From: Deltaproteobacteria bacterium
Lineage (GTDB): Bacteria > Desulfobacterota_B > Binatia > UBA9968
Direction of reading: 5' to 3'
DNA length: 11,718 nt
NCBI GenBank assembly: GCA_016193385.1
Contig: JACPSF010000064.1
Location: 1 to 11,718, forward strand
Below, piece by piece: positions 1 to 6,148 of this stretch (its first letter is position 1; every line of letters begins with the position of its first letter). The notes below the pieces were generated by a model. That model ran no database searches, was not told the origin of the DNA, and saw only the letters and a program-made list of their open reading frames with translations. The position numbers were made by a program, and so were the translations under genes.

Positions 1-450
1 GACCTCTCGAAAGGGATTCTGGAGGCGATAGACATGGACAGCTATCGCGTCGAGAAGAAGGCGGTCAGGAATATCGCCCTCGCCGACGCGGACGCGGAGA
101 TCGGCCCCGTGCCTGTTGAAGGGGGTGGCCAGAAGCGCGAGCCGGAACTGGACCGCCTAAGCAACATCCTCAAGGCGTTCAACGAACAGTTTGGCACGCT
201 ATTCACGGATGCCGACCGAGTAGCCCGACGCATCAAAGAGGAGATCGCGCCGAAGGTCGCCGCAGACCCCGCCTACCAGAACGCCAAGAAGAACACGCCG
301 AACGCCGCCCGGATCGAGCACGACCACGCGCTCGCCAAAGTCATGCGTACATTGCTCAAGGACGACACCCAGGTTTACAAGCAGTTCGTCGAGAACGAAT
401 ACTTTCGCCGCTTTGTCACCGACATGGTGTACGCACTGACGAACGGATGA
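1..450 (+). CDS. hsdR: Type I restriction enzyme R subunit (HsdR), C-terminal end, 5' partial
   Basis: The frame is open from base 1 and ends at TGA 448-450, giving the last 149 residues of a protein that starts outside the window. The ATG at 34 is internal, because the same reading frame continues upstream without a stop. The segment has the character of the helical C-terminal domain of HsdR, the ATP-dependent translocase and nuclease subunit of type I restriction-modification complexes. Signs are a DxDSYRVEK-type block, PELDRLSNILKAFNEQFG, a charged helix, and an aromatic FRRFVTDMVYALT-like ending that normally closes the protein. The motor and nuclease motifs lie outside the window, so activity cannot be judged. 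What follows is a degraded HNH nuclease gene, which suggests the eroding edge of a defence cluster. Confidence 0.85.
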   Translation, partial: DLSKGILEAIDMDSYRVEKKAVRNIALADADAEIGPVPVEGGGQKREPELDRLSNILKAFNEQFGTLFTDADRVARRIKEEIAPKVAADPAYQNAKKNTPNAARIEHDHALAKVMRTLLKDDTQVYKQFVENEYFRRFVTDMVYALTNG

Positions 451-510
451 TCACAGGGGAATTAAAGGGTCAGGAGTCTTTTCTGAGGTGATGTAGAATT
501 TGGTGGCAGG

Positions 511-594
511 ATGAAGCTCTACGTCGGCGTCACGGATAACGACTGGTATCGCTTTCTCAGCCAACTTCCCAACGTTGACGACGTCAATTTCTAG
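511..594 (+). pseudogene. HNH restriction endonuclease, N-terminal remnant
   Basis: ATG 511 encodes 27 residues, MKLYVGVTDNDWYRFLSQLP followed by NVDDVNF, then TAG at 592-594. This matches the N-terminus I know from a family of roughly 300-residue putative HNH restriction endonucleases, which begin with the same pattern and continue NFWQP. Here the expected Trp codon is TAG, a single-base change from TGG, the next codon still encodes Gln, and homology is then lost. The family's C-terminus reappears in the same frame near 985, so this and the 985-1155 fragment look like the two ends of one gene whose middle was deleted or replaced. The family assignment is from memory; the stop and the loss of homology are visible. 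Confidence 0.75.
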
Positions 595-607
595 CAGCTT
601 GCCACAT

Positions 608-636
608 TTGCATCGGTCTGGGAGATTAGATATATA
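608..636 (+). promoter_or_regulatory. Possible sigma70-type promoter for the small DUF5678-like gene
   Basis: TTGCAT at 608-613 is followed by a 17-base spacer and TATATA at 631-636. The match to the -35 is weak and to the -10 fair, but the spacing is ideal. The gene start at 662 would leave a short leader of about 20 bases. It lies inside the lost region of the HNH gene, as expected if the inserted DNA brought its own promoter. Confidence 0.35.
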
Positions 637-661
637 AGAACTCTACCGAAGGAGATCCCCT

Positions 662-871
662 ATGATGTCTGCTGAACAGAGAGTCCAAGCTCTAAGAGAG
701 GCTGGCCTTGACAAATGGGTTGCCTTCTCGGCGGACGAGTCCAGTGTGGTAGGCACAGGCAGTACACTTGAGGAGGCCCTCGAACAAGCAAAAAATCGGG
801 GGGAATCAGAGCCTGTGGTCCTCAAAACTCCTGATAGCTGGCTACCGAGGGTCCTCACCCTTTGCGCGTAG
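662..871 (+). CDS. DUF5678-like small protein
   Basis: A 69-residue protein. The ribosome site AAGGAG lies 7 bases before ATG 662; a second ATG follows at 665. Residues 17-60 (DKWVAFSADES, then GTGSTLEEALEQAKNRGE, then PVVLKTPDSWLP) follow the pattern of short DUF5678-type proteins, which have a W-[IV]-A-[LF]-S-x-DES block, a helix, and a final KTP.SWLP. These are often found as small orphan genes or next to aspartyl-protease-like genes; function is unknown, and a toxin-antitoxin role is only conjecture. The last residues (RVLTLCA) may be native or acquired at the right-hand junction. It sits between the two halves of the broken HNH gene and has its own ribosome site and possible promoter, so it is probably expressed. 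Confidence 0.6.
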   Translation: MMSAEQRVQALREAGLDKWVAFSADESSVVGTGSTLEEALEQAKNRGESEPVVLKTPDSWLPRVLTLCA

Positions 872-984
872 ACTTGAACGCTCTCACGGGGCCGCGTCTT
901 GGATCTTGTATTTCATCTATCACCCGCAGCTCTCGCGTTTTCGGGGAGAGAAAAAGGGGCCGCAAACCTTTCTTAAACATCGCC

Positions 985-1155
985 GCAACCCCGGACTTCA
1001 AGTTCCGCGCCAGCCGGAAACTCAAGGACGATTTCGACAACGGTGAAGATTATTTTAAGCTTCAGGGCAGCGGCATTTGGCTCCCTCGCGATTCCGACAG
1101 CCGCCCCAACCGTGAATTTCTCGAATGGCACTCCGACCCGGTCTTCCGCCGCTAA
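985..1155 (+). pseudogene. HNH restriction endonuclease, C-terminal remnant
   Basis: About 56 codons ending at TAA 1153-1155 encode a recognisable C-terminus: TPDFKFRASRKLKDDFDNGE, then YFKLQGSGIWLPR, then REFLEWHSDPVFRR. This is how the same HNH endonuclease family as the 511-594 fragment ends, with a TPDxRFxVSxRLRDxFxNGExY block, an LP[RK] block and a final FLEWHxDxVFR. It shares the reading frame of the N-terminal fragment. The open frame extends upstream to TTG 862, but residues before about 985 resemble nothing in the family and include none of the HNH catalytic core (the AAHI and LCxxHHxxFD-like segments). It is therefore a tail without a catalytic centre, presumably not translated. Confidence 0.7.
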
Positions 1156-1481
1156 CCACACTTCCACTTTTTGGTGACCTTTGCCCGTTTGCTCAATTGC
1201 GCAAGTCCGCAACTATCAACGGGAGCGTAATGCGTGTCGGGCTCGACAGATGAGAAAGATGGATTTCCGAGGACAGTATGCTGCGATTGAGAGATAGAGT
1301 ATGGCCCCTGGGATCTAATCTCGGGACACCGGAGTGTCTTAGCCCGATCCCTGTCTGCCGTGCCTGCCTGCGCGATGCGCGCAAACAGGTCGGCACAGGC
1401 AGGTCGGCTTTCCCGGGAAGTAGCCGTTCGGCGTGGAAGACTCGCTCCCCGAGGGCAACTCAACTTCGCTTTCAGAGAAAC
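1156..1481. other. Gene-free interval between HNH remnant and LysR gene
   Basis: No convincing gene on either strand. Open frames here have unlikely compositions and cross the palindrome at 1355-1402. No clear rho-independent terminator is seen for the LysR gene that ends at 1482 on the minus strand. The palindrome is the only structured element. Confidence 0.6.
1355..1402. repeat. Imperfect palindrome, REP-like element
   Basis: A left arm (1355-1370) and right arm (1386-1402) are near-complementary, built from CTGCC and GTGCC/GGCAC blocks. The core TGCGCG (1369-1374) pairs perfectly with CGCGCA (1378-1383) around an ATG loop. CAGGTCGG also occurs twice as a direct repeat (1386-1393 and 1400-1407). 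The GC-rich nested stem resembles dispersed extragenic palindromes. Whether it is repeated in the genome cannot be seen from one copy. Confidence 0.55.
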
Positions 1482-2366
1482 TTAAACCTGGCTTTCCGTC
1501 AACACGGAGATGAACTTTTTCACTGCGGGCGGGAGCGATCGGCTGCGGCGGTAGAGGACCGCAATGGGACGGGTAAAGGGCCCTTCGGTGAACGAAAGCG
1601 ACTTCAGTAGCCCGGCCTGGATCTCTGACTTTACGGTCGTCGAAGGGACCACGGAAATCCCCATCCCGATCTCGACGGCGCGCTTGATCAGGTCGATGTT
1701 GTCAAATTCGACTTTGGGGCTGACGGTCACCCCATGGGCGTGGAGGATTTCGTCGAGAGCCCTGCGAGTAGGCATATCCTGCTCAAAAGCCACAAAGGGC
1801 TGTCCGTCGAGTTCCGTCATGCTGATGGAGTTGTATTGGCCCAATGGGTGGTTCAAGGCGCAAATCAGCACGAGTTCGTCGTTGCTAATCGGGATCGATC
1901 GGAGCTGCGGCTTGTTGGGAGGATAGGCAACGATCCCCAGATCAATGGAGCCGCTGATCAGGTCGCCGTAGATTTTATCGGCCCGGCTATACTCGATGTG
2001 AACCTCTATCTCGGGATAGCTTTGGAGGAAACGCTTCACGAAGGGATCCAGTTCGTAGAGACCGACGCTATAGATAGTGGCCACTCTTACGGATCCGCCC
2101 GTTCTGCCGCTAATCTCTTTCATGTGTTCTTCCAGCTCTCGGGCCCCGGCCAAAATCCGCTCGGCCCCTTTGTAGAGGACCTCGCCGGCCTTGGTAAGCT
2201 TCAGATGGGTTCCGTGTCTCTCGATGAGAGCCATGCCAAGTTTTTTCTCCAGGACCTTTATCCTTTGGCTGACTGCTGACTGGGTAAGAGAATTGGCGGC
2301 GGCTGCGAGGGTAAAGCTTTTATGTTTGATGATGTCGCAGAAAATCTTTAGTGTCTCGATGTCCAC
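1482..2366 (-). CDS. LysR-family transcriptional regulator
   Basis: A 294-residue protein, the usual length for the family. The N-terminal winged helix-turn-helix covers roughly residues 1-60: MDIETLKIFCDIIKHKSFT, an Ala-rich helix, the recognition helix SAVSQRIKVLEKKLG, then LIERHGTHLKLTKAGEVLY. A linker helix follows to about 88. The effector-binding type 2 periplasmic-fold domain runs from about 92 to the end (GSVRVATIYSVG, then a SGSIDLGIV block, then AVEIGMGISVVPS), resembling the CysB/CysL-like group. The start is GTG at 2366: a TAG lies eight codons upstream in frame and no other start intervenes, and the ribosome site is weak. It is transcribed away from the gltD-gltA operon, so that operon and its own gene are likely targets. 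The effector cannot be deduced. Confidence 0.9.
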   Translation of the reverse strand: MDIETLKIFCDIIKHKSFTLAAAANSLTQSAVSQRIKVLEKKLGMALIERHGTHLKLTKAGEVLYKGAERILAGARELEEHMKEISGRTGGSVRVATIYSVGLYELDPFVKRFLQSYPEIEVHIEYSRADKIYGDLISGSIDLGIVAYPPNKPQLRSIPISNDELVLICALNHPLGQYNSISMTELDGQPFVAFEQDMPTRRALDEILHAHGVTVSPKVEFDNIDLIKRAVEIGMGISVVPSTTVKSEIQAGLLKSLSFTEGPFTRPIAVLYRRSRSLPPAVKKFISVLTESQV

Positions 2367-2535
2367 GGTGCCTAGCCGAGGATGCTAAAGCAAAAGCGGG
2401 GCCATAGGTTACCGGCAACGGTTTCTTCCCCAGGTTTGATCATTTCCCGCCGCTCAATTCCTAGTCGTGCGATTTACATTGGGTGATTTTCCTAAATTTC
2501 GGAGAGAAGGGACCTTTTTTCGAGCCGTGGCCTCA

Positions 2536-2550
2536 TTGCCTGTTAGGTAA
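2536..2550. promoter_or_regulatory. Candidate LysR-box dyad (T-N11-A)
   Basis: TTGCC-TGTTA-GGTAA is a dyad with one mismatch that contains the T-N11-A arrangement (T2537 to A2549) typical of LysR-type binding sites. It lies between the divergent LysR and gltD genes. No binding evidence exists, and short dyads occur by chance. Confidence 0.35.
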
Positions 2551-2581
2551 TCTCTATGGGCGCCCCGGAGAATAAAACGTA

Positions 2582-2597
2582 CTGATTTCCTTATCAG
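2582..2597. promoter_or_regulatory. Candidate operator dyad in LysR-gltD intergenic region
   Basis: CTGAT-TTCCTT-ATCAG is a perfect 5-base inverted repeat about 46 bases, centre to centre, from the dyad at 2536-2550. That spacing is compatible with the paired recognition and activation sites of LysR regulators. Assignment is speculative. Confidence 0.3.
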
Positions 2598-2815
2598 AAT
2601 TTTGCTTCGGTTGACCCTGACCATCAGCTTTTGGAGTAAAACCATAAGCTTAGGTCATAATCGAGAGTCTGGCATAAGGATTGCTCCATCTTATTCATGC
2701 GGCGAGGTCGTCCGGTCGGTAATTTCTGCAAGATGAAGCGCGAGGCTCGATCTCGGAAGAGGCGAAGGTGTCGGGGATCGTTGAGGGAAATTCGCGGTCC
2801 GGGTCTGTGAGAACC

Positions 2816-4276
2816 ATGGAAAAGCCGGATAAAAAGCAGAGGCCCAAGCTCCCCAGAATCGATCCCCCCATCCGTTCGCCGGAGGAGCGAAAGAGAGATT
2901 TTTACGAAGGTTATCTTGGATATGATCCTGAATCCGGGATGCGGGAGGCGCAGCGTTGTGTCGAGTGCAAAGATCCTGCTCCCTGCGAAGAGGCCTGCCC
3001 CCTCCACAATCGCATCAGAGACTGGCTCGTCTTGGCCGCAGACGGTAAATTTCTCCAGGCAGCGGCTTTCTCTCGTTTGACGAGCAACATGCCGGAGATC
3101 TGCGGTCGAATCTGTCCCCAGGACCGGCTGTGTGAATCCGAATGCATCATCGGGGTCAAAAACAAGCCAGTGGCGATTGGCGCCGTCGAGCGCTTCATCA
3201 ATGAATATGCCTTCGAGAAGCTCGGGAGAATTCCCGGTCCGAGGAGGGCGTGGCGAACGGGTAAGCGCGTGGCCGTGGTGGGGGCGGGCCCGGCGGGGTT
3301 AGCCTGTGCCGAAGAGCTGGTCAAGCGTGGCTATGGAGTGACTGTTTTTGAGGCGATGCCTCAGCCCGGCGGTCTTTTGGTCTATGGCATCCCGGGGTTC
3401 AAGCTGGAGAAGCGGGTGGTGGAGCGTCGGGTCGAATACCTGAAGCGCTTGGGAATAGAGTTTCGCTGCAATACGAAGCTCGGGTCCGGACTTGCTCTCG
3501 AGGATCTCTTCGGCCAGGACTACGAAGCCGTGTTCGTGGGTATCGGGGCTCAGAGACCGAAAAATCCCAAAATACCGGGAGTGGAGCTCAAAGGGGTCCA
3601 TATCGCGCTGCCCTTCCTGATTCGGAACAATCTTGAACCCGATCGACTTCCCGAGGGAGAGTGGTCGAGAGATGACCTCAACGGCAAGCTGGTGACGGTG
3701 TTTGGCGGTGGCGATACAGCCATGGATTGTCTGAGAACTGCGGTCCGGCTCGGGGCGGCGCGGGTCGTGTGCGTCTATCGCCGGGACGAGGAAAATATGC
3801 CCGGAAGCCGACAGGAGGTGAAGCGGGCGAAGGAAGAGGGGGTGGAGTTCTCCTTCTACACGGCCCCGGTGAAGTTTATCGGCGATGAGGCGGGATGTTT
3901 GAGAAAGGTCGAATGCATCAGGATGGAATTGGGCGAGCCCGACGCGAGCGGTCGTCGAAGTCCGATCCCCGTCGATGGGAGCAACTTCGAGATCGAGACG
4001 GATTTCGCCATTCTGGCCTTTGGCTTCGACGGGAACCCGCTTGAAGATGCCGGCGGGAAGCTCAAGGTCAGGAAGGACGGGTGCTACGAAACAGACGACA
4101 ACAAAATGACCTCATGGCCCGGTGTGTTCGCCGGAGGAGATACGGTTCGTGGGCCCGACCTTTTGGTGACTGCCCTTAAGGACGGGAGAGATGCGGCGGA
4201 GGCGATAGATCGGTACCTTTGTAAGCAGACACAGGGGGTAACTCAGCGGGAAGGGAGCCTAGCGCCTTATGCGTGA
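2816..4276 (+). CDS. gltD: GltD-like FAD/NAD(P) iron-sulphur oxidoreductase (glutamate synthase small-subunit family)
   Basis: From ATG 2816 the product has 486 residues. The frame extends to GTG 2768 (502 residues), which has a purine-rich site GGAAGAGG 5 bases upstream, so the longer form is possible; the extra residues look unconserved. Numbered from GTG 2768: an N-terminal ferredoxin-like domain has two four-cysteine sets (C64, C67, C73, C77 and C112, C116, C122, C126). The FAD dinucleotide-binding motif GAGPAG is at 172-177, the NAD(P)H-binding motif FGGGDTAMD at 312-320, and the closing FAD motif GVFAGGDTVRGPDL at 452-464. This is the GltD/PreT architecture, which passes electrons between NAD(P)H, FAD and [4Fe-4S] clusters. 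No gltB is nearby; the gene leads an operon with citrate synthase, so a role other than glutamate synthesis is possible. Symbol is by family only. Confidence 0.88.
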   Translation: MEKPDKKQRPKLPRIDPPIRSPEERKRDFYEGYLGYDPESGMREAQRCVECKDPAPCEEACPLHNRIRDWLVLAADGKFLQAAAFSRLTSNMPEICGRICPQDRLCESECIIGVKNKPVAIGAVERFINEYAFEKLGRIPGPRRAWRTGKRVAVVGAGPAGLACAEELVKRGYGVTVFEAMPQPGGLLVYGIPGFKLEKRVVERRVEYLKRLGIEFRCNTKLGSGLALEDLFGQDYEAVFVGIGAQRPKNPKIPGVELKGVHIALPFLIRNNLEPDRLPEGEWSRDDLNGKLVTVFGGGDTAMDCLRTAVRLGAARVVCVYRRDEENMPGSRQEVKRAKEEGVEFSFYTAPVKFIGDEAGCLRKVECIRMELGEPDASGRRSPIPVDGSNFEIETDFAILAFGFDGNPLEDAGGKLKVRKDGCYETDDNKMTSWPGVFAGGDTVRGPDLLVTALKDGRDAAEAIDRYLCKQTQGVTQREGSLAPYA

Positions 4277-4288
4277 AATATCGGCCAC

Positions 4289-4308
4289 GGCGGAGGGATC
4301 TCTCCGCC
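4289..4308 (+). other. Intercistronic GC-rich hairpin
   Basis: GGCGGAG (4289-4295) and CTCCGCC (4302-4308) form a perfect 7-base stem around a 6-base loop in the 68-base gap between gltD and gltA. No run of T follows, so it is not a standard intrinsic terminator. It may protect or separate the messages, or attenuate transcription. Confidence 0.5.
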
Positions 4309-4344
4309 ACTGGGTGAGCGGTTTTCGGACATAGGAGTCGCGCC

Positions 4345-5658
4345 ATGGGAACGAATACTCTTGCCATAACGGACAACCGCACGGGAAAAAGTTACGAAAT
4401 CGCAATCGAGCATGACACGATCCGGGCTTTGGATCTCCGCCGGATCAAGGTCTCCGAGGACGATTTCGGCCTTATGACCTACGATCCCGCCTTCATGAAC
4501 ACCGCCTCGTGTCACAGCCGGATTACCTATATCGACGGTGATAAGGGGATCTTGCGTTATCGGGGGTATCCCATTGAGGAACTCGCCGAAGGGAGCAGCT
4601 ATCTGGAGACTGCCTACCTGGTCCTCTATGGAGAACTCCCGACCTCCGACGAGCTTAAAGCGTGGGTCCATAACGTCACGTATCACACCTTCATCCATGA
4701 AAACATCAAAAAATTCATGGATGGATTCCACCACGATGCTCATCCCATGGGCATTCTGGTCAGCACGGTAGCCGCCCTTTCAACTTTCTATGTCGACGCC
4801 AAAAACATCTTCGATCCCGAATCGCGGAAGAAGCAGACTTATCGGATGATCGGTAAAATGCCTACCCTTGCGGCGTTTGCCTATCGCCACAGTCGAGGGA
4901 TGCCGTACGCCTACCCGGACAACGCCCTGAGCTATACGGAAAATTTCCTCAACATGCTTTTCAAGATGAGCGAAGTAAAATACGAACCCAACCCGACCCT
5001 TGCGCGCGCCCTGGATGTGCTGTTCGTCCTTCACGCCGATCACGAGCAGAACTGCAGCACCAACGCGATGCGCAGCGTCGGCAGCTCTCACGTCGACCCT
5101 TATTCCGCGGTGGCCGCCGCAGCCGCGGCCCTTTACGGGCCTCTGCACGGCGGTGCGAACGAAGCGGTGCTGAAAATGCTGGCTGAGATCGGCGCGAAAG
5201 ATCAAGTTCCCGGATTCGTCAAGAGGGTCAAGGCCGGCGAGGGCCGGCTCATGGGTTTCGGTCACAGGGTTTATAAGAACTATGATCCCAGAGCCAAGAT
5301 CATCAAGCGGGTGGCGGAAGAGGTGTTCGAGGTCACAGGAAGGAACCCATTGCTCGATATCGCGGTGGAGCTTGAGCGGATCGCCCTTGAGGATGAATAT
5401 TTCATCCAGCGCAAGCTCTACCCCAATGTCGATTTTTATTCGGGGATCATTTACCAGGCGATGGGGTTTCCGGTGGAGATGTTCCCGGTTCTGTTCGCGA
5501 TTCCGCGGACCTCCGGCTGGATCGCCCAGTGGGACGAGATGCTTTCCGACTCGGAGCAAAAGATCGCCAGACCGCGCCAGGTTTACCTCGGGGAGGCGCA
5601 ACGGAAGTTTGTGCCGTTGGACCAAAGAGGCGCTAAACCGGGAAAGGGAAAGGTTTGA
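4345..5658 (+). CDS. gltA: Citrate synthase
   Basis: A 437-residue type II-size citrate synthase that condenses oxaloacetate and acetyl-CoA into citrate in the cytoplasm. The catalytic set is complete: H268 in GPLHGGANEA, H307 in MGFGHRVYKNYDPRAK and D363 in YPNVDFYSG. The substrate-binding H233 (HADHEQNCST) and R388 (IPRTSGW) are present too. The N-terminal beta-sheet region (residues 1-60), with the DPAFMNTASC and ITYIDGDKGILRYRGYPIEE blocks, is typical of the bacterial hexameric type. The start ATG 4345 has AGGAG 7 bases upstream. The stop TGA is 2 bases before the GTG start of the CYCXC gene, so the two are probably translationally coupled. Assignment is secure; the association with a selenoprotein gene and a polyferredoxin gene is unusual. 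Confidence 0.97.
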   Translation: MGTNTLAITDNRTGKSYEIAIEHDTIRALDLRRIKVSEDDFGLMTYDPAFMNTASCHSRITYIDGDKGILRYRGYPIEELAEGSSYLETAYLVLYGELPTSDELKAWVHNVTYHTFIHENIKKFMDGFHHDAHPMGILVSTVAALSTFYVDAKNIFDPESRKKQTYRMIGKMPTLAAFAYRHSRGMPYAYPDNALSYTENFLNMLFKMSEVKYEPNPTLARALDVLFVLHADHEQNCSTNAMRSVGSSHVDPYSAVAAAAAALYGPLHGGANEAVLKMLAEIGAKDQVPGFVKRVKAGEGRLMGFGHRVYKNYDPRAKIIKRVAEEVFEVTGRNPLLDIAVELERIALEDEYFIQRKLYPNVDFYSGIIYQAMGFPVEMFPVLFAIPRTSGWIAQWDEMLSDSEQKIARPRQVYLGEAQRKFVPLDQRGAKPGKGKV

Positions 5659-5660
5659 TC

Positions 5661-6128
5661 GTGGGAAAAAAGAAAGGGCGTAACGAAATTCACAAGAACC
5701 GCCGGAAGCGAAAACGGTTACTGGTCCCGGGTCTGGTTATCGGCTTGATCCTGGCTGTGCTGGCCTGGAATTGGATTGGCGCGAGGAGCCCGGAGCGGTT
5801 GGCTAAGGGCGAGGTTTTGATACCGGGCGACTATGTTCGGCGGGAGACGAAAACCCCGCTTTCGCCGGCGCTGTTTGTCGGGAAGACGGCGCGGGCCTAT
5901 CAGGTAGCAAGTGAGATCCCCGAGGTCCTGGACCAGATCTACTGCTACTGTGAATGTGACAAGCACATGGGCCATTCGAGCCTGCTGTCGTGCTTCACGG
6001 ACAGCCACGGCGCCACCTGAATTGATTACTGCCAGAACGAGGCGCTGGATGCGTCCGACATGGTAAAGCAAGGCTACACTGTTAAAGAGATTCGCCAACG
6101 GATCGACGCGAAGTACAGCCGCATGTGA
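5661..6128 (+). CDS. CYCXC-family membrane-anchored selenoprotein (in-frame UGA at 6018-6020 read as Sec)
   Basis: Read through the TGA, this is a 155-residue protein. GTG 5661 is preferred because GGGAAAGG ends 7 bases upstream; a TTG at 5655 overlaps the gltA stop and is less likely. A Lys/Arg-rich tail (1-20) precedes one membrane segment (about 20-40), placing the rest outside the cytoplasm. Then come FVGKTARAYQVASEIPEVLD (72-91), the signature CYCEC (C95, C97, C99), HMGHSSLLSCFTDSHGAT, the TGA as residue 120, and IDYCQNEALD with C124, ending in a helix to residue 155. I recall this family being named 'CYCXC family (seleno)protein'; its function is unknown, though Cys/Sec content suggests thiol redox or metal binding. 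Stop-codon mutation is the alternative. Against it, 35 codons after the TGA stay open, keep the Cys-x-x-Glu-Ala segment expected of the family, and end just before the next gene. Confidence 0.8.
6038..6057 (+). promoter_or_regulatory. Candidate bacterial SECIS hairpin
   Basis: Downstream of the TGA the RNA can fold with C6038-G6057 and G6039-C6056, a bulged A6040, then 6041-6045 pairing with 6051-6055 (one G-U pair), closed by the five-base loop UGGAU (6046-6050). A G at the second loop position, 27 bases past the TGA, fits the known rules for bacterial SECIS elements (an apical-loop G roughly 16-37 bases after UGA). An alternative fold pairs CCAG 6032-6035 with CTGG 6045-6048. It lies within coding sequence, as bacterial SECIS elements do. 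Confidence 0.6.
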
Positions 6129-6148
6129 GGGGCGAGACTGGGAGACGA

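Larger units (their letters stand above)
2367..2767. other. Divergent promoter region between LysR gene and gltD
   Basis: No gene is supported here on either strand. It should contain the promoters of both divergent transcription units. A weak -10-like CATAAT lies at 2656-2661 with TTGGAG 19 bases upstream, not strong enough to call. Two dyads at 2536-2550 and 2582-2597 are listed separately. Confidence 0.5.

Noticed and set aside
862..984. N-terminal half of the open frame 862-1155 as a real gene
   Set aside because: Only the segment after about 985 resembles a known family; upstream residues look like read-through of replaced DNA.
1152..1463. Open frames of about 67-110 residues across the 1156-1481 interval on both strands
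   Set aside because: They translate the GC palindrome into Arg/Cys/Ala-rich sequence and lack ribosome sites; typical spurious frames.
1734..2279. 181-residue open frame antisense to the LysR gene
   Set aside because: Shadow of a clear LysR coding sequence with no family resemblance.
4780..5625. 281-residue open frame antisense to citrate synthase
   Set aside because: It mirrors codon structure of gltA, has no ribosome site or recognisable domain, and gltA is certain.
5655..6020. A 121-codon gene from TTG 5655 ending at TGA 6020
   Set aside because: The frame continues with family-like sequence to 6128, and GTG 5661 has a better ribosome site spacing; kept as one longer gene with recoded UGA.
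5661..6128. Alternative genetic code (UGA as Gly or Trp) to explain the in-frame TGA
   Set aside because: hsdR, the gltD-like gene, gltA, the polyferredoxin, the ferritin-like gene and FTR1-DUF2318 all terminate at TGA at family-appropriate ends.
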